This document shows, piece by piece, positions 16,827-26,063 of a stretch of 64,000 nt of DNA. The notes beneath the pieces were generated by a model, which ran no database searches, was not told the origin of the DNA, and saw nothing but the letters and a program-made list of their open reading frames with translations. The DNA comes from Burkholderia cenocepacia. GTDB lineage: Bacteria > Pseudomonadota > Gammaproteobacteria > Burkholderiales > Burkholderiaceae. Location: the NCBI RefSeq assembly GCF_014211915.1, contig NZ_CP060039.1:3410001-3474000 (forward strand), read 5' to 3'. Numbering within the stretch: the stretch's first letter is position 1; each line of letters begins with the position of its first letter. A program made the position numbers and the translations under genes.

Positions 16827-19800
16827 CACTGTCCCTTGTTGCCTTCGTCGCCGTTGCCCGGCTTCTCTTCGTGGTGCGAGTGCTCCTGAGCCAGGCGCAG
16901 CGCCTCGTCGACGTCTTCCTTCTCGCCGCTGAAGATCGCACGGATCTTCACGAAGAACATCGGGATCATGAAGATCGCGAGGAACGTCGCCGTGATCATC
17001 CCGCCGATCACGCCCGTACCGATCGCGTGCTGGCTGGCCGAACCCGCGCCGTTGCTGATCGCGAGCGGCATCACGCCGAGAATGAACGCGAGCGACGTCA
17101 TCAGGATCGGACGCAGCCGCAGGCGCGCCGCTTCCAGCGCGGCCTCGATCGGCCCCATCTTCTCCGTCTGCTGCAGTTCGCGTGCGAACTCGACGATCAG
17201 GATCGCGTTCTTCGCGGACAAGCCCACGGTGGTCAGCAGGCCGACCTGGAAGAACACGTCGTTCTCGAGGCCGCGCATCGTGGCCGCGAGCAGCGCACCG
17301 ATCACGCCGAGCGGCACGACCATGATCACCGAGAACGGAATCGACCAGCTTTCATACAGTGCCGCGAGACACAGGAACACGACGAGGATCGAGATCGCGT
17401 ACAGGATCGGCGCCTGCGAACCGGACTGGATTTCCTGGAACGACAGGCCCGTCCACGAGTAGCCGATACCGACCGGCAGCTTCTTCGCGAGCGTTTCCAT
17501 CGCGGCCATCGCCTGACCGGTCGATTTGCCCGGTGCGGCCTGCCCCTGGATTTCCATCGCCGACACACCGTTGTAGCGCTCGAGCTTCGGCGAACCGTAC
17601 GTCCAGTGACCGGTCGCGAACGCGCTGAACGGCACCATCCCGCCCGACCCGTTGCGCACGTACCAGATGTTCATGTCTTCCGGCGTCATCCGGAATGGCG
17701 CATCGGCCTGCACGTACACCTTCTTGATCCGGCCGTCGGTGTCGAGGAAGTTGTTCACGTACTTCGACGCCCACGCGATCGAGAACGTCTGGTCGATCGC
17801 ATCCGCCGTCACGCCGAGCGCATTCGCCTTCTCGCGGTCGATGTTGACCTTGTACTGCGGCGTATCGTTCAGGCCGTTCGGACGCACACCCTGCAGCGTC
17901 GGGTCCTTCGATGCCATCCCGAGCAGCTGGTTACGTGCGGCCATCAGCGCGTCGTGGCCGAGACCGGCGTTGTCCGTCAGCTCGAAGTCGAAGCCGGCGG
18001 CCGTACCGAGCTCGGGAATCGACGGCGGGTTGAACGGGATCACGAGCGCGTCCTTGTAGCTCCCGTAACGCCCGAACATCCGCCCGATCAGCGCCTGCAC
18101 CTTCTGGTTCGCATGCTGACGCTGCGAGTAGTCCTTCAGGCGGACGAACACGAGACCCGAGTTCTGGCCGCGACCCGCGAAGCTGAAGCCGTTGACCGTG
18201 AACGCCGATTCGACGATTTCCTTCTCGTCCTTCAGCAGGTAGTCGGAAATGTTCGCGAGCGTCTTCGCGGTCGTTTCCTGCGTCGAGCCCGACGGCGTCT
18301 GCACGATCACGAACATCAGGCCCTGGTCTTCATCGGGCAGGAACGACTTCGGCAGGCGCACGAACAGCAGCCCGACCGCGACGATCACGACCAGATAGAT
18401 GATGAGCCAGCGGCCCGAGCGCTTGATCACGTGGTGCACGCCGACGTGGTACTTGTCGCGGCTGTTGTTGAACGTGCGGTTGAACCAGCCGAAGAAGCCC
18501 TTCTTCTCTTCGTGATGCCCTTGCGGGATCGGCTTGAGGATCGTCGCGCACAGGGCCGGCGTCAGAATCAACGCGACCAGCACCGACAGCACCATCGCCG
18601 ACACGATCGTCAGCGAGAACTGACGATAGATCGCGCCGACCGAGCCGCCGGAGAACGCCACCGGCACGAACACCGCCGACAGCACGAGCGCCACGCCGAC
18701 GAGTGCGCCGGTGATCTGGCCCATCGCCTTGCGGGTCGCCTCCTTCGGCGACAGCCCCTCTTCGGCCATCACGCGCTCGACGTTCTCGACCACCACGATC
18801 GCATCGTCGACCAGCAGGCCGATCGCGAGCACGAGGCCGAACATCGACAGCGTGTTGATCGAGAAGCCGACCATCGACATGATCGCGAACGTCCCGAGCA
18901 GCACGACCGGCACCGCGATCGTCGGGATGATCGTCGCCCGCAGGTTCTGCAGGAACAGATACATCACGAGGAACACGAGCACGATACCTTCAAGCAGCGT
19001 CTTGACCACTTCCTCGATCGACAGCTTCACGAACGGCGTCGTGTCGTACGGATACTTCACGACGAGGCCGTGCGGGAAGAACGGTGCGAGCTCGTCGATC
19101 TTCGCGCGCACGGCCTTCGCGGTCGCGAGCGCGTTCGCGTTGGTCGCGAGCTGGATACCGAGTGCCGCGGTCGGCTGACCGTTGTACTTCGTGTCGAAGT
19201 TGTAGTTTTCGCCGCCGAGGCCGATCTGCGCGACGTCCTTCAGGCGAACCTGCGAGCCGTCCTGGTTGACCTTCAGCAGGATGTTGCCGAACTGCTCCGG
19301 CGTCTGCAGCAGCGTCGATTCGGTGATCGTCGCCTGCAGCACGGTGCCCGGCGTGGCCGGCGTGCCGCCGATCTGGCCGCCCGCGATCTGCACGTTCTGC
19401 GCGGTGATCGCCGAGCTGACGTCGACCGGCGTGAGGCCGTAGTTGGTCAGGCGGTTCGGGTCGAGCCAGATCCGCATCGCGTACTGCGAGCCGAACAGCG
19501 TGACGGTACCGACGCCGTTCAGCCGGCTGATCGGATCCTTCACGTGCGACGCCACGAAGTTCGCGAGGTCGTACTTGTTCATGCTGCCGTCTTCGGAGTT
19601 GAAGGCGAGCACCAGCAGGAAGCTGCTGCTCGACTTCGTGACCGACAGACCGAGCTGCTGCACGACCTGCGGCAGAACCGGCGTCGCGAGCGACAGCTTG
19701 TTCTGCACCTGGACCTGCGCGATGTCGGCGTTGGTGCCCGGCGCGAAGGTCAGCGTGATCGTTGCGTTGCCCGAGTCGTCACTGGTCGACGACATGTACA

Positions 19801-20026
19801 GGAAGTTGTCGAGACCGCTCATCTGCTGCTCGATCACCTGCGTCACCGTGTCTTCCACCGTCTTCGCGGAAGCGCCCGGATAGTTCGCGGTGATCTGGAT
19901 CGATGGCGGCGCGATCGTCGGATACTGCGAGATCGGCAGCGTGAAGATCGCCGCAACCCCGGCCAGCATCAGGATGATGGCGATCACCCACGCGAAGATC
20001 GGGCGATCGATAAAAAACTTTGCCAT
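16826..20026 (-). CDS. bpeB: RND multidrug efflux inner-membrane transporter (HAE1 family, BpeB/AcrB-like)
   Basis: This 1066 aa proton-driven drug exporter belongs to the AcrB/MexB family. It begins [20 protein letters not shown], has the usual two halves of six membrane helices with large periplasmic loops, and carries the TM4 Asp pair in [18 protein letters not shown] that relays protons. The final segment is charged with His and Glu ([10 protein letters not shown]). The gene lies 15 bp after bpeA. Homologues export aminoglycosides, macrolides, fluoroquinolones and acyl-homoserine lactones; the range of this one is not deducible. Confidence 0.94.
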   Translation of the reverse strand: MAKFFIDRPIFAWVIAIILMLAGVAAIFTLPISQYPTIAPPSIQITANYPGASAKTVEDTVTQVIEQQMSGLDNFLYMSSTSDDSGNATITLTFAPGTNADIAQVQVQNKLSLATPVLPQVVQQLGLSVTKSSSSFLLVLAFNSEDGSMNKYDLANFVASHVKDPISRLNGVGTVTLFGSQYAMRIWLDPNRLTNYGLTPVDVSSAITAQNVQIAGGQIGGTPATPGTVLQATITESTLLQTPEQFGNILLKVNQDGSQVRLKDVAQIGLGGENYNFDTKYNGQPTAALGIQLATNANALATAKAVRAKIDELAPFFPHGLVVKYPYDTTPFVKLSIEEVVKTLLEGIVLVFLVMYLFLQNLRATIIPTIAVPVVLLGTFAIMSMVGFSINTLSMFGLVLAIGLLVDDAIVVVENVERVMAEEGLSPKEATRKAMGQITGALVGVALVLSAVFVPVAFSGGSVGAIYRQFSLTIVSAMVLSVLVALILTPALCATILKPIPQGHHEEKKGFFGWFNRTFNNSRDKYHVGVHHVIKRSGRWLIIYLVVIVAVGLLFVRLPKSFLPDEDQGLMFVIVQTPSGSTQETTAKTLANISDYLLKDEKEIVESAFTVNGFSFAGRGQNSGLVFVRLKDYSQRQHANQKVQALIGRMFGRYGSYKDALVIPFNPPSIPELGTAAGFDFELTDNAGLGHDALMAARNQLLGMASKDPTLQGVRPNGLNDTPQYKVNIDREKANALGVTADAIDQTFSIAWASKYVNNFLDTDGRIKKVYVQADAPFRMTPEDMNIWYVRNGSGGMVPFSAFATGHWTYGSPKLERYNGVSAMEIQGQAAPGKSTGQAMAAMETLAKKLPVGIGYSWTGLSFQEIQSGSQAPILYAISILVVFLCLAALYESWSIPFSVIMVVPLGVIGALLAATMRGLENDVFFQVGLLTTVGLSAKNAILIVEFARELQQTEKMGPIEAALEAARLRLRPILMTSLAFILGVMPLAISNGAGSASQHAIGTGVIGGMITATFLAIFMIPMFFVKIRAIFSGEKEDVDEALRLAQEHSHHEEKPGNGDEGNKGQ

Positions 20027-20041
20027 GAAACAGGCTCCCTG

Positions 20042-21316
20042 TTATTGCGCGCTCGACGCGGCGGCAGCACTCGCCGGCGCGGCGCCCGATGCGGCGGCAC
20101 CGGAAGCGGCAGCGGCGCCGGACCCGGCAGCGGCCGGCGCGGCGGGGGCAGCGGCACCCGAGGCGGCATCGGCCGCCGGGGCGAGCTGCGCGGGGACCGT
20201 CTTCACGGTCGCGCCCGGGCGCACCTTGTCGACGCCTTGCACGATCACGTGATCGCCCGCCTGCAGACCGCCTTCGACGATCCAGTTCTGGCCTTGCATG
20301 CCGGTGGTCTTCAGCGGACGCGGCTCGACCTTGTTGCTGGCGTTCACCACCATCGCGATCGCCTGACCCTTCTGGTCATGCGTGACGCCGATCTGCGGCA
20401 CCAGGAACGCGTTCTCGTTCACGCCTTCCTCGATCCGTGCGCGCACGAACATGCCCGGCAGCAGCACGCGGCCCGGGTTCGGGAACACCGCGCGGATCGT
20501 CACCGAGCCGGTGGTCTGGTCGACCGTCACATCCGAGAACTGCAGCTTGCCCGGCTCCGAGTAGGTCTTGCCGTCTTCCAGGATCAGCGACACCTTGGCC
20601 GCGCCCGGGCCGCTCGTCTTCAGACGGCCGCTCTGCACGTCCTGACGCAGCTTCAGCCCTTCGAGGCTCGACTGCGTGAGGTCGACGTACACCGGATCGA
20701 GCTGCTGCACGGTCGACATCAGCGTCGCCTGGCTCGCCTGCACGTAAGCGCCCGGCGTCACTTGCGAGATGCCGACGCGGCCGCTGATCGGCGACACGAC
20801 ATCCGTATAGCCGAGGTTGATCTGCGCGGTATCGACTGCCGCCTTGCCGGCCGCGACGTCCGCCGCGGCCTGGCCTTGCGTGGCGACCGCGTTGTCGTAG
20901 TCCTGCTTGCTGACAGCGTTCGCAGCGACCAGCACCTTGTAGCGTGCGACCAGCGCGTTCTGCGTGACGAGGTTCGCCTGCGCCTTCGCGAGCGTCGCCT
21001 TCGCGCTGTTCAGCGCCGCGATGTACGGCGCCGGATCGATCTTGTAGAGGCGCTGACCGGCCTTGACGTCGGTGCCTTCGGTGAATTCGCGGCGCAGCAC
21101 GATGCCGTCGACCCGCGCGCGCACTTGCGCGACGAGGAATGCACTGGTGCGGCCCGGCAGGTCGGTGAAGACCGGTACGGCTTGCGGCTGGACGGTGACG
21201 ACGCCGACTTCCGGCGTTTGCGGCGGCGGTGCCGATTCTTTTTTCCCGCACGCGGCCAGGAAAACGGCGGCCGTCGCGACAGTGATTAAGCGGTATGGAA
21301 CCCGTTCGACGCGCAT
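20042..21316 (-). CDS. bpeA: RND efflux periplasmic adaptor (membrane fusion protein, BpeA/AcrA-like)
   Basis: This 424 aa adaptor connects BpeB to OprB. It is a lipoprotein: the signal ends VFLAAC at about residue 22. It has the biotinyl-lipoyl halves, an alpha-helical hairpin (ALNSAKATLAKAQANLVTQNALVARYKVL), a beta-barrel and a membrane-proximal domain. After about residue 375 it ends in a 45-residue Ala/Pro/Ser low-complexity tail. ATG 21314-21316 is chosen because it follows AGAGG and gives the lipoprotein signal directly. It is first in the operon, under the operator at 21559-21582. Confidence 0.93.
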   Translation of the reverse strand: MRVERVPYRLITVATAAVFLAACGKKESAPPPQTPEVGVVTVQPQAVPVFTDLPGRTSAFLVAQVRARVDGIVLRREFTEGTDVKAGQRLYKIDPAPYIAALNSAKATLAKAQANLVTQNALVARYKVLVAANAVSKQDYDNAVATQGQAAADVAAGKAAVDTAQINLGYTDVVSPISGRVGISQVTPGAYVQASQATLMSTVQQLDPVYVDLTQSSLEGLKLRQDVQSGRLKTSGPGAAKVSLILEDGKTYSEPGKLQFSDVTVDQTTGSVTIRAVFPNPGRVLLPGMFVRARIEEGVNENAFLVPQIGVTHDQKGQAIAMVVNASNKVEPRPLKTTGMQGQNWIVEGGLQAGDHVIVQGVDKVRPGATVKTVPAQLAPAADAASGAAAPAAPAAAGSGAAAASGAAASGAAPASAAAASSAQ

Positions 21317-21717
21317 GGAGCGACCTCTGTGTATAACCAATGGAATAAGTGCGGCGCCCGACCGGAGCGCAACACGGATGCGCCTCGCGGCGCAGATCGA
21401 ACACCTGAATTACTGGACTGCCAGATACAGCACGTCGGCACGAGACCTCCGTGCCGACGGGGATGCCGCGAACTGCGGACTGGTACTAGGGGCGGGAATC
21501 AGCAGAGTGGGATATTAACTGATTGCCACTTGGGTCATTCGATCGTAGGGTGGTATTGTATATACATTCACGAATGTATGTAAAAAGCCCGTTTGTATTC
21601 CGCCCGCGGTCCAGTCTTACAGATTGTTACCCGCAGCAAGCATAGCCTGTCTGCATGACGGCGACGAGGGGTTGCGGACCCCATATTCACTCAAGATCGA
21701 TCCAATCAGGCCTGCAC
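21317..21717. promoter_or_regulatory. Divergent bpeA / bpeR control region
   Basis: This 401 bp region has no gene. It is markedly AT-richer around 21540-21610. It contains the leftward promoter for bpeAB-oprB (TTTACA, 16 bp, TATACA on the minus strand, 21584 to 21557) and the AcrR-like palindrome inside it. The bpeR start is 135 bp beyond the palindrome, so bpeR may have its own promoter nearer the gene. Confidence 0.6.
21559..21582. promoter_or_regulatory. AcrR/BpeR-type operator palindrome overlapping the bpeA promoter
   Basis: The 24 bp element centres on ACATTC-AC-GAATGT. Its outer bases also pair except one position, giving TA(T/C)ATACATTC symmetry very close to the E. coli AcrR box with its ACATACATT half-sites. 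It fills the space between the leftward -35 (TTTACA, 21579-21584) and -10 (TATACA, 21557-21562). A bound TetR dimer would therefore exclude RNA polymerase. Confidence 0.7.
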
Positions 21718-22359
21718 ATGGTCAGACGTACCAAGGAGGAGGCGCTCGAGACGCGCAATCGCATTCTCGACGCCGCCGAACACGTGTTCTTCGAGAAAGG
21801 CGTGTCGCACACGTCGCTCGCGGACATCGCCCAGCACGCCGGCGTGACGCGCGGCGCGATCTACTGGCATTTCGCGAACAAGAGCGAACTGTTCGATGCG
21901 ATGTTCGACCGCGTGTTCCTGCCGATCGACGAGTTGAAACGGATGCCGCTCGACGCGCCGGGCGGCAATCCGCTCGAGAAGGTGCGCCAGATCCTGATCT
22001 GGTGCCTGCTCGGCGTGCAGCGCGACCCGCAGTTGCGCCGCGTGTTCAGCATCCTGTTCATGAAGTGCGAATACGTCGCGGACATGGAGCCGCTGCTGCA
22101 GCGCAACCGCGCGGGGATGAGCGAGGCGCTGCACATGATCGACGCCGATCTCGCGGTGGCCGTGGGGCTCAAGCTGCTGCCCGAGCGGCTCGACACGTGG
22201 CGCGCGACGCTGATGCTGCACACGCTCGTCAGCGGCTTCGTGCGCGACATGCTGATGCTGCCCGACGAGATCGACGCCGAGCAGCATGCGGAAAAACTCG
22301 TCGACGGCTGCTTCGACATGCTGCGCTACAGTCCGGCGATGCTGAAGGACCGCGACTGA
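21718..22359 (+). CDS. bpeR: TetR/AcrR-family repressor of the efflux operon (BpeR-like)
   Basis: This 213 aa regulator has the TetR HTH at about residues 11-57 (RNRILDAAEHVFFEKG, SLADIAQHAGVTRGAIYWHF). It also has the AcrR/TtgR-type C-terminal ligand domain (LRRVFSILFMKCEYV). ATG 21718 gives MVRRTKEEALETRNRIL, the standard AcrR-type start; the longer open frame adds unrelated residues. It is divergent from bpeA and most likely binds the palindrome at 21559-21582. Effector ligands are unknown. Confidence 0.92.
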   Translation: MVRRTKEEALETRNRILDAAEHVFFEKGVSHTSLADIAQHAGVTRGAIYWHFANKSELFDAMFDRVFLPIDELKRMPLDAPGGNPLEKVRQILIWCLLGVQRDPQLRRVFSILFMKCEYVADMEPLLQRNRAGMSEALHMIDADLAVAVGLKLLPERLDTWRATLMLHTLVSGFVRDMLMLPDEIDAEQHAEKLVDGCFDMLRYSPAMLKDRD

Positions 22360-22403
22360 CCACGCGGGCGCATGGCGCGCCCCGTCGCCGTCACCGTGCC
22401 GCG

Positions 22404-23069
22404 TCAGGCCGCCTTCGCGCGCTGCGCGCGGGCCCGCCGGTTCGACGCGGCCACCGAATCACGCACCGGCATCGGCGCGCCGGCCAGTCCCGCGATCCAC
22501 GTGTCGGTCGACATCACCGCCGCGAAATTCGACTGAAACACCACGCCATACGCGCGGTGAATCTCTTCGGCGCTTACCGCTCCCGCTTCGTTCTCGTAAG
22601 GCAGCGCGCCTGTCGCGTCGTTCAGGTATTCGACCTTCAGCCCCGCATGCGCCGCGTGATAGACCGTCGACGCATTGCAGTTGTGCGTCATGTAGCCGGC
22701 CACCGCGAGCGTGTCGATTCCGTGCGCGTCGAGCCACGCGGCGAGATCGGTGCCGGCGAACGAGCTCGCCTGCGCCTTCTCGATCAGGTGCGCGTACGGC
22801 CGGCTGGCCACCACCGCGTGCAGCGCGACGCCGTCGCTACCGGGCGCGAAGATCGGCGCGCCGGCCGGCGCGACGTGCTGAACCACGATCACCGGCACGC
22901 CGGTCGCGTGCGCGGCGTCGATCGCGCGGCCGATGTTCGCGAGCGACACGTCGAGCGGCGGATATTCGATCGGCAGGTTGCCCGTCACGTATTCGTTCTG
23001 CACGTCGATCACGATCAGTGCACGGCGGGCAACAGGACGGGAAGTGGAATGCGGGACGGCGGTCGACAT
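22404..23069 (-). CDS. Cysteine hydrolase, isochorismatase family
   Basis: This 221 aa protein has the isochorismatase-like hydrolase fold. ALIVIDVQNEY carries the catalytic Asp, and VAGYMTHNCNAST carries the nucleophilic Cys, preceded by the usual cis-peptide region. Members hydrolyse amides such as nicotinamide, ureidoacrylate or N-carbamoyl compounds; the substrate is not evident. ATG 23067-23069 follows CAGGAG. It is divergent from a GlxA-type regulator, an arrangement often seen where the regulator controls the hydrolase. Confidence 0.85.
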   Translation of the reverse strand: MSTAVPHSTSRPVARRALIVIDVQNEYVTGNLPIEYPPLDVSLANIGRAIDAAHATGVPVIVVQHVAPAGAPIFAPGSDGVALHAVVASRPYAHLIEKAQASSFAGTDLAAWLDAHGIDTLAVAGYMTHNCNASTVYHAAHAGLKVEYLNDATGALPYENEAGAVSAEEIHRAYGVVFQSNFAAVMSTDTWIAGLAGAPMPVRDSVAASNRRARAQRAKAA

Positions 23070-23160
23070 GGCGGGCTCCTGGTCGGGAGGCGCTGCCCCG
23101 CCCCGGAGCGGGGCGGCCAGCAGTGCGATGCGATGCATTGTCGAGCCGGGCGGCTTGTGC

Positions 23161-23201
23161 CGATAGTGGCCCGATAGCCATTCTTCGATAGAATCGGGCC
23201 A
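23161..23201. promoter_or_regulatory. Inverted repeat and CGATAG direct repeats between the hydrolase and GlxA-type genes
   Basis: TGGCCCGAT (23167-23175) and ATCGGGCCA (23193-23201) form a perfect 9 bp inverted repeat with 17 nt between. CGATAG occurs three times in the same orientation, at 23161, 23172 and 23186. The element ends 21 bp before the regulator start, so it may be a binding site or a leader hairpin. Confidence 0.45.
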
Positions 23202-23221
23202 TCGCCTTGCCGGAGCCCGTC

Positions 23222-24238
23222 ATGCTCGCCACCGCCGCGCCCACCCCATTCGCCCCGTCCGTTCCGACCGTCGTCGCCGTGATCGCGTACGACGGCATCA
23301 GCCCGTTCCACCTGTCGGTGCCGTCGGTCGTGTTCGGCAAGGAACGCGACGCGGCCGCGTCGCCCGCGTTCGAGTTCCGCGTCTGCTCGGCCGAGCGCGG
23401 CCCGCTCGCGACGACGGGTGGCTTCACGATTACCGCACCGTACGGGCTCGATGCGCTCGACGATGCGGACATCGTCATCGTGCCTTCCTGGCGCGACCCG
23501 GACGAAGTGCCGCCCGACGCGCTGCTCGATGCGGTCCGCGCGGTCGCCGCGCGCGGCGCGGAGCTCGTCGGCCTGTGCCTCGGCGCCTACGTGCTCGCCG
23601 CGGCCGGCCTGCTCGACGGCCGCCCGGCCACCACGCACTGGGCGTGGGCCGACGATTTCGCCCGGCGCTTTCCGCGCGTGAAACTCGACCCCGACGTGCT
23701 GTACGTGAACGACGGCAACCTGATGACGTCGGCCGGCACGGCGGCAGGCCTCGACTGCTGCCTGCACGTCGTGCGGCGGCGCTTCGGCTCGGACGCCGCG
23801 AACCGGATCGCGCGCCGCCTCGTGATCCCGCCGCACCGTCAGGGCGGACAGGCCCAGTACGTGCCGCAGCCGGTCGCCGCGCATCCGCGCGACGCGCGGC
23901 TCGCGGGGTTGCTCGACTGGGTGCGCGCCCATCTCGACGCCGCGCACAGCGTCGATTCGCTCGCCGAACGCGTGCTCATGAGCCGGCGCACGTTCACGCG
24001 CCACTTCCGCCAGGCGACGGGCACGACCGTCACCGCATGGCTGCAGGCCGAGCGGCTCGCGCGCGCGCAGCATCTGCTCGAAACCACCGGACAATCGATC
24101 GACGCGATCGCGCAGGCGGCCGGCTACGGCTCGAGCGTGTCGCTGCGCCAGCATTTCGCGGGCGCGCTCGGCACGTCGCCGTCTGCGTATCGAAGGGAAT
24201 TTCGCGGCGCCGGAATCGGGGCCGACGCGGCGCAGTGA
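23222..24238 (+). CDS. GlxA-family transcriptional regulator (DJ-1/PfpI domain plus AraC HTH)
   Basis: This 338 aa regulator has an N-terminal class I amidotransferase-like domain (about residues 15-190). Its nucleophile-elbow Cys lies in LVGLCLGAYVLAAAGLLDGR. A C-terminal AraC/XylS domain (about 225-325) contains DSLAERVLMSRRTFTRHFRQATG and the second helix-turn-helix DAIAQAAGYGSSVSLRQHFA. ATG 23222 is preceded by CGGAG. It probably regulates the divergent hydrolase and itself. The inducer is unknown. Confidence 0.88.
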   Translation: MLATAAPTPFAPSVPTVVAVIAYDGISPFHLSVPSVVFGKERDAAASPAFEFRVCSAERGPLATTGGFTITAPYGLDALDDADIVIVPSWRDPDEVPPDALLDAVRAVAARGAELVGLCLGAYVLAAAGLLDGRPATTHWAWADDFARRFPRVKLDPDVLYVNDGNLMTSAGTAAGLDCCLHVVRRRFGSDAANRIARRLVIPPHRQGGQAQYVPQPVAAHPRDARLAGLLDWVRAHLDAAHSVDSLAERVLMSRRTFTRHFRQATGTTVTAWLQAERLARAQHLLETTGQSIDAIAQAAGYGSSVSLRQHFAGALGTSPSAYRREFRGAGIGADAAQ

Positions 24239-24296
24239 CGCCCGCCGTGCGGGCCGCGAACAGGCCGGGAAGCGGAACCGGGCGGCCGAACGCCGA

Positions 24297-25004
24297 TCAG
24301 CCGCCGTTGATCCAGCGCGCCGCGTACAGCAGCAGCGCGACGAACACGATCATCGCCGCCCAGGCCCACACGGGCACCGTGCCGGAATCGCGATGCGGGA
24401 GCGCGCTCGCGGCACGTCCGCTCAGCGCGCCGCCGAGATGATGCGGCAGCGAACGCTTCGTCGCGGCCACCAGCGATGCCGGCCGCAGAAATACATGCTG
24501 GCGGCGCGGCGCGGCGGCGCTCGCGCGATTCGGCGCGAGACCGTGTTTCGCCTGCACGACCGCGCAGAACTCGCGGAAGAACGTGTCGGTCCATTCGCGC
24601 AGCGCATTGTCGATCTGCCGCCCCGGCAGTTCGGCGAGCGGCCCGCTTGCCGTCGCCCAGACCACGTACTCGATTCGCGTGGCGCTCGCGTCGCCATCCG
24701 GCATCAGCACGAGTTCGACCTGGCCGCGCAGCGCGCCGAGGCCGTCGGCCCGCGCCTTGAAGTTGAGCACGCGGCGCGGCTGACCTTCGGCGTCGCCCTG
24801 CTCGGCGGCCGCATGCGCGCGCACGTCGTAGCGGGCGCGCAGCGGGCCGAGCGGCACCGTGATGGTCAGCGCGAACTCGCCGTGCGCGAGTTTCACGAAC
24901 GATTCGCAATGGTCGAAACTCGCCCGCAGCAGCGCGAGATCCTCCAGCGCATCCCGCACGACAGGCGGCGCGAGCGGTACGCGTAACGTGTCGTTCAGTT
25001 CCAT
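24297..25004 (-). CDS. CoxG-like SRPBCC protein with C-terminal membrane anchor
   Basis: This 235 aa protein resembles carbon monoxide dehydrogenase subunit G-like proteins: an SRPBCC lipid/ligand-binding fold over residues 1-150 (MELNDTLRVPLAPPVVRDALEDLALLRASF at the start) and a single C-terminal membrane helix (VPVWAWAAMIVFVALLLYAARW). CoxG members recruit or assemble molybdenum hydroxylases, but no such enzyme is encoded nearby, so the role is open. ATG 25002-25004 has a GGGGAGG site. It is followed upstream by a DUF427 gene on the same strand, 28 bp away. Confidence 0.65.
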   Translation of the reverse strand: MELNDTLRVPLAPPVVRDALEDLALLRASFDHCESFVKLAHGEFALTITVPLGPLRARYDVRAHAAAEQGDAEGQPRRVLNFKARADGLGALRGQVELVLMPDGDASATRIEYVVWATASGPLAELPGRQIDNALREWTDTFFREFCAVVQAKHGLAPNRASAAAPRRQHVFLRPASLVAATKRSLPHHLGGALSGRAASALPHRDSGTVPVWAWAAMIVFVALLLYAARWINGG

Positions 25005-25032
25005 GACGCCTCCCCGATGAACACGCGTCGCA

Positions 25033-25392
25033 TCAGGACGTCTCGACGAGACTGTCGACCCGCGCGACATCGAACGCGACGTAGTGCGCAAGCACGGCCG
25101 CCGCCTCCTTCGGTTCTTCGTAACTCCATGCGGCGTTCTCGATCACGCCGTCTTCCGTCTGCAAGTCGAAATGCACGGCTTGCCCCCTGAACGGGCAAGC
25201 CGTCGTGACGCCCGATTTCACGAGCCGGCGCATGTTGACGTCGCCGCGCGGCAGATAATGGATGTCCGGGAGCCCCGCCTCGCGCACGGTCAGCGCACCA
25301 TGCGAATCGGCATAGGTGATGCCGCGATGGATCACGCGCACGCGATGACGGTTCGGCACGATTTCGAGTCGAGGATCTGCTGCATCGGACAT
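25033..25392 (-). CDS. DUF427 domain protein
   Basis: This 119 aa protein matches the DUF427 family: short, with the HYLPRGDVNMRRLVKSGVTTACPFRGQAVHFDL block and the ENAAWSYEEPKEAAAVLAHYVAF block. Both are highly typical. The family is widespread and has no settled function. ATG 25390-25392 is preceded by AAGGAGAAAC. It is likely co-transcribed with the CoxG-like gene downstream. Confidence 0.85.
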   Translation of the reverse strand: MSDAADPRLEIVPNRHRVRVIHRGITYADSHGALTVREAGLPDIHYLPRGDVNMRRLVKSGVTTACPFRGQAVHFDLQTEDGVIENAAWSYEEPKEAAAVLAHYVAFDVARVDSLVETS

Positions 25393-25431
25393 CGTTTCTC
25401 CTTCGGGCGGCCGCCTGGCCGGGGCAGGAAA

Positions 25432-25466
25432 CGAAAAAGCCACGGCACGCATGCCGTGGCTTTCAT
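25432..25466 (-). terminator. Intrinsic terminator of the htrA operon end
   Basis: The stem AAAGCCACGGCA (25436-25447) / TGCCGTGGCTTT (25452-25463) has a 4-nt loop. On the minus strand it is followed by TTTTTCG. It lies about 60 bp after the small secreted protein gene and isolates it from the DUF427 gene. Confidence 0.85.
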
Positions 25467-25521
25467 TATGGGCGAAACTTCGTCCGATTGCGCGACCGGG
25501 GGCCCGGCCGCACGCGGCGGG

Positions 25522-25959
25522 CTACTGCGCACTCCACTGGAACGCGGCTTTCGCGCCGCCCTTCGCGCCGACCGTGACGGCGCGCGATTCGTCGCTGCCC
25601 TGGTACGACGCATGCACCGTATAGCGCCCCGGCGGCACCTTCACGAGCATGTACGGCCCGCGCGCATCGGTTTTCAGCACTTCGGCGCCCTTGCCGTCGA
25701 CGATCCGGACATGCACGTCGGCCAGGAACTCGCCGCCCTTGCCGGTGAAGCGCAGCGCCAGCGGCCACTGCGACTCGCTGCGCTGGAACGCCGTCGATTC
25801 GTCCTGCCCGACGCCGCCGGACACGAAGGTGACGTCGCCTTGCTGGCGCGCGGCCGGCAAGCCGTCCGACTGCGCGTACGCGCCGGTCGCACCGGCTGCG
25901 AGGCCGGCGGTCAACGCCGCGGCGACGGCAAATCGGGACACGTTGCGTAGATATTGCAT
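25522..25959 (-). CDS. Small secreted protein with a carboxypeptidase-regulatory-like domain
   Basis: This 145 aa protein has a cleavable signal peptide (MQYLRNVSRFAVAAALTAGLAAG, cleavage near AYA-QS at about residue 31). The C-terminal half (ADVHVRIVDGKGAEVLKTDARGPYMLVKVPPGRYTVHASYQG) has the beta-sandwich pattern of CarboxypepD_reg/DUF4198-like domains. It is the last gene before the terminator, 104 bp downstream of htrA and on the same strand. It may be a periplasmic envelope-stress target. Function unknown. Confidence 0.75.
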   Translation of the reverse strand: MQYLRNVSRFAVAAALTAGLAAGATGAYAQSDGLPAARQQGDVTFVSGGVGQDESTAFQRSESQWPLALRFTGKGGEFLADVHVRIVDGKGAEVLKTDARGPYMLVKVPPGRYTVHASYQGSDESRAVTVGAKGGAKAAFQWSAQ

Positions 25960-26063
25960 GGCTCTCTCCTTGGGGTCGGAACACATACGGGGCGCGGCGT
26001 CGCGCGATCGAACGGCGGCGGCGCCCGCCGCGGCCGGCCAGGCCGGCCGTCGGCCGTGGCCGG

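Noticed and set aside
20042..20180. Ala/Pro-rich tail of BpeA as a possible frameshifted end
   Set aside because: The frame ends normally just before bpeB, and low-complexity Ala/Pro tails are known in Burkholderia adaptor proteins.
16736..21289. 1,517-codon plus-strand open frame opposite bpeB and bpeA
   Set aside because: It is a GC-rich antisense shadow with Arg/His/Asp-biased composition. The minus-strand RND genes are certain.
23015..24154. Antisense frames over the GlxA-type regulator
   Set aside because: The sense gene has complete DJ-1/PfpI and AraC motifs; the antisense product has none.
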